From positions 1 through 19,401 of the forward strand of contig DAORIO010000010.1 of assembly GCA_035438585.1 (NCBI GenBank): a stretch of 19,401 bases of DNA. The letters run 5' to 3'. The notes beneath the pieces were generated by a model that had not been told where the DNA came from, searched no databases, and worked only from the letters and a program-made list of their open reading frames with translations. The DNA comes from DAORIO01 sp035438585 (GTDB lineage: Bacteria > Patescibacteriota > Minisyncoccia > Phycocordibacterales > UBA9973). Positions 1 to 6,435 of this stretch are shown here, piece after piece (the stretch's first letter is position 1; each line of letters begins with the position of its first letter). The position numbers and the translations under genes were made by a program.

Positions 1-47
1 AAGAGAGCAAGGTCCACCCATAAGTATAGAGTGACAAAAAAGACAAA

Positions 48-1493
48 ATGAATAAAAATAATTTTTTTATCTCAACTGCAATACCATATGTAAACGCTGA
101 TCCTCACGTGGGTTTTGCTTTTGAGTTCGTAATGACTGACTCAATTGCCCGCTACAAAAGACTATTAGGTAAAGACGTATTCTTTATTTCAGGAACTGAC
201 GATAATGCTTTGAAAAATGTTCAAGCGGCAGAAGCGAAAAACGAAGAAGTTTCAGTTTATATTAATAAGAGTGCAGAAAAATTTGAGATTTTAGCAAAAG
301 ATCTTAATGCTTCTATTGATAGATTTATTCGAACATCTGTCGATGAGGATCATAAAAGAGGGGCACAAAAACTTTGGTCACTGTGCGAAAAAGATTTGTA
401 TAAAAAATCGTACTCAGGTCTTTATTGTTTGGGTTGTGAAGAATTTAAAACTGAAAAGGATTTGGTAAATGGTGAATGCCCAGAACATCCAGGCGCTAAA
501 CTTCAAGTAATTGATGAAGAAAACTATTTCTTTAAATTGAGTAATTATTCAGAAGCGCTTTTGAAAAAAATTGAAAGCAATGAACTTGAGATAATTCCAG
601 AAAGCCGAAGAAATGAAACTATTTCTTTTATAAAAGGAGGTCTTGAAGATTTTTCTGCTAGCCGTTCAAATGAGCGAGCAAAAAATTGGGGTGTAAGTGT
701 TCCGGGAGACGATACTCAGAAAATGTATGTTTGGTTTGATGCATTGTCAAACTATATAAACGGAATTGGTTTTGCGGATAACACGGATCAATTTGATAAA
801 TTTTGGAACGGTGGAGAAACTGTTCATGTGATAGGAAAGGGGATCAATCGTTTTCATACGATATATTGGCCAGCAATGCTTATGTCTGCTGGGGTTGATT
901 TGCCTAAAAAAGTTGTAATACATGGTTATATAACAGCAGGTGCTCAGAAAATGTCTAAGAGTTTGGGAAATGTTATAAACCCAAGTGAATTAATTGAAGA
1001 ATACAAACAATATGCCGGAGGTTTGGCGGGTGACGCATTTCGATTTTATATACTTCGTCACATCAATACTTTTGAAGACTCTCCTATGAATAAGGAATTA
1101 TTTGCTGAAGCTTACAATGCAGGTCTTGCAAATGGTCTTGGTAATCTTGTCTCAAGAGTTTTAACTATGGCTGAAAATTATGGAGTGGACGGAGTCGAAG
1201 CAAAAGAAGGAATTGAGGAAATTAAAGAATTAGAGGATTATGAAATTTCAAAATTCACAGACAATCTTTGGGCACGACTCGCGACGCTTGATAAATATAT
1301 CCAAGAAAATGAACCATTTAAGAAATTTAAAGTTGATCCACAGGGGGCTAAAAAAGATGTTGAGTATTTGTTAAATGAAATTGCGAATTTAGTTCCAGAA
1401 CTTAGTATCGTAATTCCAGATACAGCAGAAAAAATAAAAGAACTTTTGAAGGCAGGAAAAAAACCTACAGAGCCATTGTTTAAAAGAGTGTAA
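48..1493 (+). CDS. metG: Methionyl-tRNA synthetase (MetRS), short form
   Basis: Class I aminoacyl-tRNA synthetase that charges tRNA-Met in the cytoplasm. The HIGH-type motif is H20-V-G-F23 after PYVNADP, and KMSKS is at residues 301-305. A zinc knuckle is formed by C127-x2-C130 and C144-x2-H147. The Rossmann core is followed by an anticodon-binding helical region from about residue 350. At 481 aa it lacks the C-terminal EMAP/Trbp111-like tRNA-binding domain found in many longer MetRS proteins. The ATG at 48 has no Shine-Dalgarno sequence. A possible -10 (TATAGA, 25-30) lies 17 nt upstream. A strong terminator follows the TAA immediately, so the gene is probably the last or only one in its unit. 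Identification is firm. Confidence 0.97.
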   Translation: MNKNNFFISTAIPYVNADPHVGFAFEFVMTDSIARYKRLLGKDVFFISGTDDNALKNVQAAEAKNEEVSVYINKSAEKFEILAKDLNASIDRFIRTSVDEDHKRGAQKLWSLCEKDLYKKSYSGLYCLGCEEFKTEKDLVNGECPEHPGAKLQVIDEENYFFKLSNYSEALLKKIESNELEIIPESRRNETISFIKGGLEDFSASRSNERAKNWGVSVPGDDTQKMYVWFDALSNYINGIGFADNTDQFDKFWNGGETVHVIGKGINRFHTIYWPAMLMSAGVDLPKKVVIHGYITAGAQKMSKSLGNVINPSELIEEYKQYAGGLAGDAFRFYILRHINTFEDSPMNKELFAEAYNAGLANGLGNLVSRVLTMAENYGVDGVEAKEGIEEIKELEDYEISKFTDNLWARLATLDKYIQENEPFKKFKVDPQGAKKDVEYLLNEIANLVPELSIVIPDTAEKIKELLKAGKKPTEPLFKRV

Positions 1494-1520
1494 AAAATCC
1501 CTGTTTACAGGGATTTTTTT
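1492..1520 (+). terminator. Intrinsic terminator after metG
   Basis: Stem ATCCCTG (1497-1503) / CAGGGAT (1508-1514) with a TTTA loop. It is preceded by an A-run and followed by a run of seven T, overlapping the metG stop codon. Confidence 0.9.
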
Positions 1521-1557
1521 ATATTGTAGTATCAGCAAAACTCTAAAAACTAAATAT

Positions 1558-2439
1558 ATGAAAAAACTACTAGTATTTCTTGCGGTGTTTGTGTTGTTGG
1601 GTGATGTACATGCTCAAAATCCGGTTGATACGGATAGTCTAGAAAAAAATATTGGTTATAAGATTGTCGGTAATAAGGTCTGGTTTATGAAAGAAAAGAT
1701 TGTTGAATCAGTGGTCTGTGTTTCCGGTAAGTCAGGATGTTTTGTGGCCACTACTACGCTTAAACCTGTCGATGTTTATACACTAAGAGGATCTATGCCT
1801 GAAGATATTTTAGCAAAGATGTCCTGGGTAGACAGCAGTGTGGTTTTGGAAGAATCTAGCCTTGGTAAATTTGCAAATTCTTATACGGATAAATATCTTG
1901 TTCATTATTCAGAATATGATAAGACTTTGTACAAAAAAGATTCAATAAACAAAAGTATTTATGTGTCGGGTGTTAAAAGTGATGGGTATTATGATTTGCG
2001 ATTAATGATTTTAGTATTTAGCTTGTTTAGTCTATACGCAATATCGTTGTTGTCTGATAAATGTTATGAGAAAAAGAGTTTAATCCTAACCATAATGTTG
2101 GCAGTGCTCTGGATAATTGTAGGACTTATGAATATTTCGTTTATTTATTCTCGTTCACAGTTTAATGTTACACCTGAATATAATATTGAAGGATTGCGTA
2201 TTCGGTTTTTGTTTTTAATTTCTATATTTTCGGTGATTATAAATGGAGCGTATATGAATTCCAAAAAAGTAATACCAAGTAGTTTGATTTTTTTTCAAAT
2301 GATTTGCTTGATTTTTTATGTCGATTCAATTTCAGTTACTGACACACCATTAAGTATCATAATTCCAATCTTTAGCGCCTTAGTATCAATTAAGCTTATT
2401 AAATCTTTATCTACAATGTTTAAGCCAATTGTAGCTTGA
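1558..2439 (+). CDS. Unknown exported/multi-pass membrane protein
   Basis: No family recognised with confidence. Residues 1-19 form a typical signal peptide (KK, hydrophobic core, VHA before Q20). An extracytoplasmic segment of about 125 residues follows, with a close cysteine pair (C54 and C61, the only two in that segment) that could form a disulfide. Five hydrophobic segments (about 147-165, 174-196, 214-232, 240-258, 264-282) then predict a membrane-embedded C-terminal half. The soluble part faintly resembles DKNYY-type short beta repeats (YKIVGNKVWF), but this is too weak to name. The gene sits alone between two terminators. It is the only gene here ending in TGA. The ATG is preceded by an A-rich leader and no Shine-Dalgarno; a -10-like stretch (TATTGTAGTAT) starts near 1522. 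Confidence 0.75.
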   Translation: MKKLLVFLAVFVLLGDVHAQNPVDTDSLEKNIGYKIVGNKVWFMKEKIVESVVCVSGKSGCFVATTTLKPVDVYTLRGSMPEDILAKMSWVDSSVVLEESSLGKFANSYTDKYLVHYSEYDKTLYKKDSINKSIYVSGVKSDGYYDLRLMILVFSLFSLYAISLLSDKCYEKKSLILTIMLAVLWIIVGLMNISFIYSRSQFNVTPEYNIEGLRIRFLFLISIFSVIINGAYMNSKKVIPSSLIFFQMICLIFYVDSISVTDTPLSIIIPIFSALVSIKLIKSLSTMFKPIVA

Positions 2440-2443
2440 ATAT

Positions 2444-2472
2444 AAAAGCCCGGAAAATTCCCGGGCTTTTTT
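2444..2472 (+). terminator. Intrinsic terminator after the 1558 gene
   Basis: A perfect 10-bp stem, AAAAGCCCGG (2444-2453) / CCGGGCTTTT (2461-2470), with a 7-nt loop and a T tail. It begins 5 nt after the TGA stop. Confidence 0.93.
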
Positions 2473-2488
2473 ATTTTCTAAAATCAGT

Positions 2489-2494
2489 TATAGT
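2489..2494 (+). promoter_or_regulatory. -10 element of tatD, consistent with leaderless start
   Basis: TATAGT ends 7 nt before the chosen ATG at 2502, so the expected transcription start falls at or next to the start codon. No convincing -35 was seen. Confidence 0.45.
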
Positions 2495-2501
2495 TTATTT
2501 T

Positions 2502-3284
2502 ATGGAAATTAAATACATAGACATTCACTCACATTTCAATTTGAAGCAATTTGAAGAGGATTTGGATGAATCAATAAAAAAAATGCATGAGCGTGGAGTG
2601 GCGACTATTTGCGTTGGTACAGATTTGGAAACTTCAAAACGAGCTGTAGAAATTGCCGAGAAATATGATTTTATTTGGGCAACAGTTGGCATGCATCCGA
2701 CTGACACAAAAGATAATTTTAAGGTTGAAGATTTCGAAGAATTAGCGCGTCATCCAAAAGTTGTGGCGATAGGTGAGTGTGGATTCGATTATTTCCGCGC
2801 ACCAAAGAAAGAAGTTTATGATCACCAGAGAGAAAATTTCTTAGAGCAGATAAGACTTGCTCAAATAGTCAAAAAGCCTCTGATGATTCATGCTCGTCCA
2901 AGTAAGGGAAGTATGGATGCCTATATTGATGCCCTGGAAATTCTTCAAGGCTTTGATGAGGTTAGGGCTAATTTCCACTTTTTTGTCGGAAATCAAGCAA
3001 TTGCCCAAAGAGCATTAGATCAAGGCCACACAATGAGTTTTGATGGTCCTATAACATTCACAGACGAATATAATGAGGTTTTGAGAGCTATTCCGCTCGA
3101 AAGTATTATGGCCGAAACAGACTCGCCATATGCGGCTCCAGAGCCCCACAGAGGGGGTCGTGCCGAGCCTTGGATGGTGGAATTTATATACAAAAAAATA
3201 GCAGAAATTCGAGGGGAAGACGAGGAAGAAGTTCGAATTGCACTTAATGAAAATGCTTCAAAATTCTTCAATATTTTGTTCTAA
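2502..3284 (+). CDS. tatD: TatD-family metal-dependent hydrolase/DNase
   Basis: Amidohydrolase-fold TIM barrel of the TatD family, whose members are metal-dependent DNases/hydrolases. Metal-site residues are visible: H9-x-H11 (DIHSHF), E92 in GECGFDYF, H130 (MIHARP), H159 (NFHFF) and D207 in the signature ETDSPYAAPEP. Length is 260 aa, normal for the family. The reading frame is open back to 2436, but that would put the start inside the preceding gene and its terminator. The ATG at 2502 gives the canonical N-terminus, and a -10 lies just before it. GECGFDYF departs slightly from the usual GEIGLDYY. The precise substrate cannot be read from sequence. Confidence 0.93.
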   Translation: MEIKYIDIHSHFNLKQFEEDLDESIKKMHERGVATICVGTDLETSKRAVEIAEKYDFIWATVGMHPTDTKDNFKVEDFEELARHPKVVAIGECGFDYFRAPKKEVYDHQRENFLEQIRLAQIVKKPLMIHARPSKGSMDAYIDALEILQGFDEVRANFHFFVGNQAIAQRALDQGHTMSFDGPITFTDEYNEVLRAIPLESIMAETDSPYAAPEPHRGGRAEPWMVEFIYKKIAEIRGEDEEEVRIALNENASKFFNILF

Positions 3285-3286
3285 TT

Positions 3287-3316
3287 AAAGCCTTGTCTTT
3301 CTTGGGCTTTTGTGTT
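3287..3316 (+). terminator. Weak terminator-like hairpin after tatD
   Basis: Six-bp stem AAAGCC (3287-3292) / GGCTTT (3305-3310) with a 12-nt loop, followed by a broken T tract (TTTTGTGTT). It starts 3 nt after the tatD stop and is weaker than the other terminators here, so read-through into the rpsF leader is plausible. Confidence 0.5.
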
Positions 3317-3328
3317 AATTTAATAGCA

Positions 3329-3378
3329 ATTCCGTCCTTAGGGGGTGTTGCTCCCTAAGCCTTGGTCCGAGGCGGGAT
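3329..3378 (+). ncRNA. Structured leader: predicted three-way junction upstream of rpsF
   Basis: Hand folding gives three contiguous helices. P1 is ATTCCG (3329-3334) / CGGGAT (3373-3378) with one G-U pair. P2 is CTTAGGG (3337-3343) / CCCTAAG (3353-3359) with a 9-nt loop. P3 is CCTTG (3360-3364) / CGAGG (3368-3372) with a GTC loop. Only two junction nucleotides are unpaired. The two G-U pairs would become A-C mismatches on the other strand, so the + strand is the likely RNA. It is G+C-richer than its surroundings. Position suggests a cis-regulatory leader of rpsF-ssb-rpsR, possibly for the S6:S18 autoregulation known in other bacteria; that role is inference. Confidence 0.5.
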
Positions 3379-3380
3379 AT

Positions 3381-3409
3381 TTTGTTTTGCCAAAATTTAG
3401 CAAAACAAA
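3381..3409 (+). repeat. 10-bp inverted repeat before the rpsF -10
   Basis: TTTGTTTTGC (3381-3390) and GCAAAACAAA (3400-3409) are perfect inverted repeats separated by 9 nt. They lie 8 nt upstream of TATAAT (3418-3423). This could be an operator over the -35 region or an extra leader hairpin. Confidence 0.6.
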
Positions 3410-3417
3410 CAATTTAT

Positions 3418-3423
3418 TATAAT
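3418..3423 (+). promoter_or_regulatory. -10 element of rpsF
   Basis: Perfect TATAAT ending 11 nt before the rpsF ATG (3435), implying a leader of about 5 nt or less. The -35 is weak (TTTAGC, 16-nt spacer). Confidence 0.5.
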
Positions 3424-3434
3424 AATTTCACATT

Positions 3435-3911
3435 ATGGAAGAAAAAGATTTTACTGTTTATGAAGCTGGTTTTTTACTAAACCCAACTCTTTCAGCTGAT
3501 GAGACAACAGATTTCGTAGCTAGTCTTCGCGCAAAAGTTGAAGGTGCTGGCGGTGAATATGTTGCTCATGAATCTCCAAAAGAGATTGCACTTCAGTATG
3601 AAATGAGTAGAGAAATAAACAACAAGAAGACTTGGTTTTCAGGTGCAATTTTTGGATGGCTTAAGTTCAAAATGGAACCAAAAGATATTTCTATTATTGA
3701 AGCTTTACTAAAGTCAGACGAAAAAATTATTCGTTACCTTTTAATAAAGACAGTTGCAGAGAATACTCTTTTTGGAAACAAGTTAGCTGCCCCAAAGAAA
3801 AGAAGAGAAAAGAAAGACAAGGATGATTCTAGTGAAGAGGAAGAGGTAGCTGAAGTAATAAACGAAGAAGAGGTAGATAAAAAAATTGACGAGATGGTTT
3901 TAGAATCATAA
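3435..3911 (+). CDS. rpsF: Small ribosomal subunit protein bS6
   Basis: Ribosomal protein S6 of the 30S platform, partner of S18. Residues 5-110 fit the S6 fold: YEAGFLLNPTLS at the N-terminus, a KVEGAGGEYV helix/turn, and IRYLLIKT near the end. From residue 118 the protein continues as a charged tail, first basic (KKRREKKDK) and then acidic (SSEEEEVAEV). This makes it 158 aa, longer than the roughly 95-135 aa usual for bacterial S6. The order S6-SSB-S18 downstream is a widely conserved bacterial cluster and confirms the call. The start lacks a Shine-Dalgarno sequence. Confidence 0.93.
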   Translation: MEEKDFTVYEAGFLLNPTLSADETTDFVASLRAKVEGAGGEYVAHESPKEIALQYEMSREINNKKTWFSGAIFGWLKFKMEPKDISIIEALLKSDEKIIRYLLIKTVAENTLFGNKLAAPKKRREKKDKDDSSEEEEVAEVINEEEVDKKIDEMVLES

Positions 3912-3960
3912 AATTGATTATAGAAAGTCGTCGGTTATTATTCGCACTAAACTCTCAAAT

Positions 3961-4419
3961 ATGTATTTAAATAAAGTACAACTTATTGGAAATTTAACAC
4001 GGGATCCAGAAGTACGAGCACTTCCAAGTGGAGCAAAAGTCGCCTCATTTTCATTGGCAACAAGCCGAACTTGGAAAGACAAAGATGGTTCAAAAAAAGA
4101 ATCAACAGATTTTCATAATATCGTAGCCTTTGGTCAGTTGGCAGATATTATTGCTCAGTATTCTAAAAAGGGAAGTTCAATGTATGTCGAAGGTAGAATT
4201 CAAAATAGATCTTGGGATGGTCCAGATGGTCAGAAAAAATATCGAACAGAAGTAGTTTTAGAAAACTTCCAATTCGGTCCAAAATCTGCTGGATCTACGG
4301 GTGGAAATTTTGAATCAAACGCAGGCGCAGGTGATAAAAAGGAAAAATTACCTAGTGCTGATGAAATAGATACAATTGAGTACCCAACAGAAGAAGCTTC
4401 TGAAGACATTCCGTTTTAA
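3961..4419 (+). CDS. ssb: Single-stranded DNA-binding protein
   Basis: SSB protects single-stranded DNA during replication, repair and recombination. The OB fold spans about residues 1-108: MYLNKVQLIGNLTRDPEVR, then FSLATSRTW, TDFHNIVAFGQLA and YVEGRIQNRSW. A Gly/Asn-rich linker follows, with an acidic tail ending in D-I-P-F, the conserved tip that recruits partner proteins. The 152-aa length is standard. It lies 49 nt after rpsF and 18 nt before rpsR. A TATTAT -10-like hexamer at 3936-3941 suggests an additional internal promoter with a short leader (GCACTAAACTCTCAAAT) lacking a Shine-Dalgarno. Confidence 0.96.
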   Translation: MYLNKVQLIGNLTRDPEVRALPSGAKVASFSLATSRTWKDKDGSKKESTDFHNIVAFGQLADIIAQYSKKGSSMYVEGRIQNRSWDGPDGQKKYRTEVVLENFQFGPKSAGSTGGNFESNAGAGDKKEKLPSADEIDTIEYPTEEASEDIPF

Positions 4420-4437
4420 TTAAAAAACTAAAATATT

Positions 4438-4638
4438 ATGAAGCAAGATTTTTTCTCATCAAATAATATTAAGCACGTTGATTATAAGGACACAGAAATT
4501 CTAAAAAAATTCATCTCTCCTTCTGGTAAAATTATGCCAAGAAAGAGAAGTGGCCTTACAGCAAAGCACCAAAGATCACTCTCTCTTGCAATCAAGAGAT
4601 CAAGATTTATGGGACTTCTGCCTTTCATTGCTAAATAG
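4438..4638 (+). CDS. rpsR: Small ribosomal subunit protein bS18
   Basis: Ribosomal protein S18, which binds next to S6 on the 30S platform. Recognisable features are VDYKDTEILKKFISPSGKIMPRKRSGLTAKHQRSLSLAIKRSRFMGLLPF, with the basic core PRKRSGLTAKHQR characteristic of S18. At 66 aa it is at the short end of the family (usually about 70-90). It lies 18 nt after ssb, probably in the same transcript, and the A-rich gap (AAAAAACTAAAATATT) has no Shine-Dalgarno. A strong terminator follows. Confidence 0.95.
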   Translation: MKQDFFSSNNIKHVDYKDTEILKKFISPSGKIMPRKRSGLTAKHQRSLSLAIKRSRFMGLLPFIAK

Positions 4639-4642
4639 ATGA

Positions 4643-4677
4643 TCAAAAAACGCACGCCAAAAGCGTGCGTTTTTTGA
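4643..4677 (+). terminator. Intrinsic terminator after rpsR
   Basis: A 15-bp perfect stem (TCAAAAAACGCACGC, 4643-4657; complement 4663-4677) with a CAAAA loop. Its 3' arm contains six T. It closes the rpsF-ssb-rpsR unit. Confidence 0.95.
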
Positions 4678-4684
4678 TTTTGTG

Positions 4685-4690
4685 TGTATA
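4685..4690 (+). promoter_or_regulatory. -10 element of the 4718 gene
   Basis: Perfect TATAAT lying 27 nt before the ATG at 4718. It implies a leader of about 20 nt and argues against the upstream ATG at 4682 as the start. Confidence 0.5.
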
Positions 4691-4717
4691 ATTTTCGCAA
4701 ACCTAAAAATCAATAAA

Positions 4718-5011
4718 ATGAGCACAAAAATCTTCTATATCGAAATTACATCAAACGAATTAAGAAGTAAGCTTAAACTTAAGAAAAAAAAGCGTGGACG
4801 AACATTATGTTATTTCAAATATGATGTAGAAACAGCTCAAGGTAAAGAAAAAAAGAAACTTTTCTCTTTAGGGCTAGACGAGGTTAAAGAGTTGTTCTTG
4901 GATGCCAGTATAAGCAGAAGCTCTTTTGAAATTTTTGAAATTATAAAAATAGGGGAACCTTTAGTGAGGGTAACACACAAATTGTTTGAAACAGTGTATT
5001 TTGGAAATTAA
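4718..5011 (+). CDS. Small hypothetical protein (97 aa)
   Basis: No family recognised. The protein is lysine-rich in its first half (KLKLKKKKRGR at 19-28), followed by a CYFKYDVET strand-like stretch, another KEKKK cluster (43-47) and an acidic/hydrophobic second half. There is no signal peptide or membrane segment. The frame is open from 4682, but the first 12 codons overlap the only good -10 (4685-4690), so ATG 4718 is preferred. It is a single-gene unit between two strong terminators, which supports a real expressed gene. Nucleic-acid binding is possible from charge alone, but nothing shows it. Confidence 0.7.
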   Translation: MSTKIFYIEITSNELRSKLKLKKKKRGRTLCYFKYDVETAQGKEKKKLFSLGLDEVKELFLDASISRSSFEIFEIIKIGEPLVRVTHKLFETVYFGN

Positions 5012-5012
5012 T

Positions 5013-5040
5013 AAAAAGCCCGGCAAATGTCGGGCTTTTT
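5013..5040. terminator. Bidirectional terminator between convergent genes
   Basis: Stem AAAAAGCCCG (5013-5022) / CGGGCTTTTT (5031-5040), flanked by A and T tracts on both strands. It serves the 4718 gene (+) and efp (-), whose stops lie 39 nt apart. Confidence 0.93.
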
Positions 5041-5050
5041 TATATCTCCA

Positions 5051-5635
5051 TTATTTCACTCGCTCTACGTATTCTTCGGTTTCTGTGTTTACTATAACTT
5101 TGTCTCCAGCTTCAACGAACATTGGAGTTGTTATATTTGTTCCGTTTTCAAGTACGACAACTTTTCCACCACCTGATGCAGTATTTCCTTTCATGCTTGG
5201 CGGAGCTTCTTTGACGGTAAATTCCATTTTGATTGGAAGTTTTACGCTAATTATTTGTTCATCTTCGTCTTCTCCAAATACTAATGTCTGAGCAGGGCAG
5301 TTATCTTTTAGGAATTTTCTAGTTGATTCACTAATTATTTTTTCGTCGATCTTAAATCTATTTTTTGGGTCTTTTGGATCTGAAAACCAAAATTCTCCTT
5401 TGTTTTGATATAAAAATTTTACCTCGCGTCTTTCAACTTCTGCTTCTTCAGCCTTGTCTGAAACCTGAAAAGTTTCATTGTAAGTTCGCCCAGTCATCAA
5501 GCTTTTTAGCTTTGTTTGGTTCTGAGGTTTTCGCTGTTGAGTTCGAGCAACATGCGAGTCTAATACTTCACAAGCTTCATTGTTGTGGATGATTATTTTT
5601 CCTTGTTTGATTTCATTGTATGCAAGTAGTGCCAT
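5051..5635 (-). CDS. efp: Translation elongation factor P, atypical loop
   Basis: EF-P relieves ribosome stalling at polyproline stretches. The KOW-like N-terminal domain (about 1-63), the middle OB domain and the C-terminal OB domain (about 130-194, KMEFTVKEAPPSMKGNTASGGGK and the VEAGDKVIVNTETEEYVERV end) are all present in 194 aa, the usual length. The tip of the first domain, normally PGKG-like and carrying a modified Lys/Arg, reads RTQQRKPQN (31-39) before TKLKSLMTG, so the canonical context is absent. ATG 5635 is chosen because it gives the standard N-terminus (MALLAYNEIKQG). An in-frame GTG at 5653 would add six residues. The start abuts a 14-bp palindrome. Confidence 0.95.
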   Translation of the reverse strand: MALLAYNEIKQGKIIIHNNEACEVLDSHVARTQQRKPQNQTKLKSLMTGRTYNETFQVSDKAEEAEVERREVKFLYQNKGEFWFSDPKDPKNRFKIDEKIISESTRKFLKDNCPAQTLVFGEDEDEQIISVKLPIKMEFTVKEAPPSMKGNTASGGGKVVVLENGTNITTPMFVEAGDKVIVNTETEEYVERVK

Positions 5636-5637
5636 AT

Positions 5638-5651
5638 GATTTTGCAAAATC
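5638..5651. repeat. 14-bp perfect palindrome at the efp start
   Basis: GATTTTGCAAAATC is perfectly palindromic and ends 2 bp upstream of the efp ATG. Its TTTTGC/GCAAAA core also forms the inverted repeat before rpsF. It could be an operator or a small hairpin near the start codon. Confidence 0.5.
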
Positions 5652-5691
5652 ACGTCACGCAGTGTCGATTGAGGCGTGGCGCATTATTATT

Positions 5692-5728
5692 AATATAAAA
5701 AGGCCATAGGCCTGATATTTCGAGTATA
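5692..5728 (-). promoter_or_regulatory. Putative efp promoter elements and hairpin
   Basis: On the minus strand an extended -10, TGTTATACT, spans 5731-5723. It is followed by a short hairpin AGGCC-TAT-GGCCT (5713-5701) with a T-run and then a second -10-like TATATT (5697-5692). Initiation at the first would put an attenuator-like hairpin at the start of a leader of about 80 nt. Initiation at the second gives a leader of roughly 50 nt. Which is used cannot be told. Confidence 0.4.
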
Positions 5729-5748
5729 ACAAAAGGGGAGAATAAAAT

Positions 5749-5772
5749 AAAGCCATCCAAGAGGATGGCTTT
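5749..5772 (-). terminator. Intrinsic terminator after the 5782-6354 gene
   Basis: Perfect 10-bp stem AAAGCCATCC (5749-5758) / GGATGGCTTT (5763-5772) with a 4-nt loop. On the minus strand it is followed by TTTATTTTATT and lies 9 nt after the stop codon. Confidence 0.9.
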
Positions 5773-5781
5773 AAAGAGTTC

Positions 5782-6354
5782 TTAAGCGGCAATGTTTTGG
5801 CGGACATCTTGTAGGATGTCTTTAGTAAGCACAACGGTTAATTCACAAACAGCTTCGGCAATCTTGTATTTAAAATTCCAGTCTTCGGTTTGGAATTTAT
5901 AAGGATTATCGAGGTTGTAATGTGTCTCAACCAACGTGCGCACCCTGATCGTTTCTTGTGTCCCTGCAAAATGTTTTGCGTACCGAAGCACAGACTCAAT
6001 GCGCCTTTTTCGGTATTTGTTGTTGGAAAGTACTTCGTGTAGGTTCTTGTCTGTCTTTTCAAGTTTGATGTACCAGTTACGACGCTCTTCGTAATCTTTG
6101 AAATTATCTTCGAATTGATAACAAAAAAGATAGGGAAGTATTTCTGCTACAACGCAGTTTTCCAGAAATGTACGGTGTTGTTGCGGTAAATCCTCTCTCA
6201 GTACTTGTTGTAAGTTTTTTATTAACCCAAGACCAATAGTTGCGTAAGGGGGGATTGGTTCACTGTAACCCGTTATGAAATCTGGAGGGAAATCAACCGT
6301 CTTCTTTTTAAAAGATAGTGTTTCCGGTACAAATAATTCAAATGTCTTTTTCAT
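5782..6354 (-). CDS. Hypothetical protein (190 aa)
   Basis: No family recognised. It is a soluble, mostly helical-looking protein without a signal peptide or membrane segment. It has an N-terminal proline-rich stretch (PPDFITGYSEPIPPYATIG), a central charged region (YEERRNWYIKLEKTDKN), a basic cluster YRKRRIESVLRYAKHF (114-129) and a C-terminal helix. The gene is somewhat G+C-richer (about 40% across the central portion) than its neighbours, a mild hint of different origin. It has its own near-consensus promoter and terminator and diverges from the 6510 gene. The ATG at 6354 follows the promoter by about 22 nt of leader without a Shine-Dalgarno. Confidence 0.75.
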   Translation of the reverse strand: MKKTFELFVPETLSFKKKTVDFPPDFITGYSEPIPPYATIGLGLIKNLQQVLREDLPQQHRTFLENCVVAEILPYLFCYQFEDNFKDYEERRNWYIKLEKTDKNLHEVLSNNKYRKRRIESVLRYAKHFAGTQETIRVRTLVETHYNLDNPYKFQTEDWNFKYKIAEAVCELTVVLTKDILQDVRQNIAA

Positions 6355-6377
6355 GTTTTAAATGTTGGTTCGGTTAA

Positions 6378-6405
6378 ATTATAGCAGAAAAATAGATCTT
6401 GTCAA
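6378..6405 (-). promoter_or_regulatory. Near-consensus sigma70 promoter for the 5782-6354 gene
   Basis: Minus strand: TTGACA (6405-6400), a 16-nt spacer ending in TGC, then TATAAT (6383-6378). Both hexamers are perfect and the -10 is extended. Expected leader about 17-22 nt. Confidence 0.8.
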
Positions 6406-6418
6406 ATAAGCCTTATTT
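6404..6418. repeat. Inverted repeat between the divergent promoters
   Basis: AAATAAG (6404-6410) and CTTATTT (6412-6418) are perfect inverted repeats around one base. They sit between the two divergent -35 boxes and touch one of them, so they are a candidate operator. Confidence 0.5.
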
Positions 6419-6435
6419 TGTAAGGGGATTATGTA

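Noticed and set aside
1..51. Possible 3' end of an upstream gene before metG
   Set aside because: Frames 1, 2 and 3 stop at 49-51 (TGA, overlapping the metG ATG), 32-34 (TGA) and 21-23 (TAA). With so few codons no frame is recognisable, so no partial gene is called.
2436..2501. Upstream extension of tatD to ATG 2436
   Set aside because: Would overlap the preceding gene and include the terminator hairpin; adds residues without counterpart in the TatD family.
4986..5291. 101-aa open frame (+) across the terminator and the efp 3' end
   Set aside because: Runs through a strong bidirectional terminator and lies antisense to a firmly identified efp.
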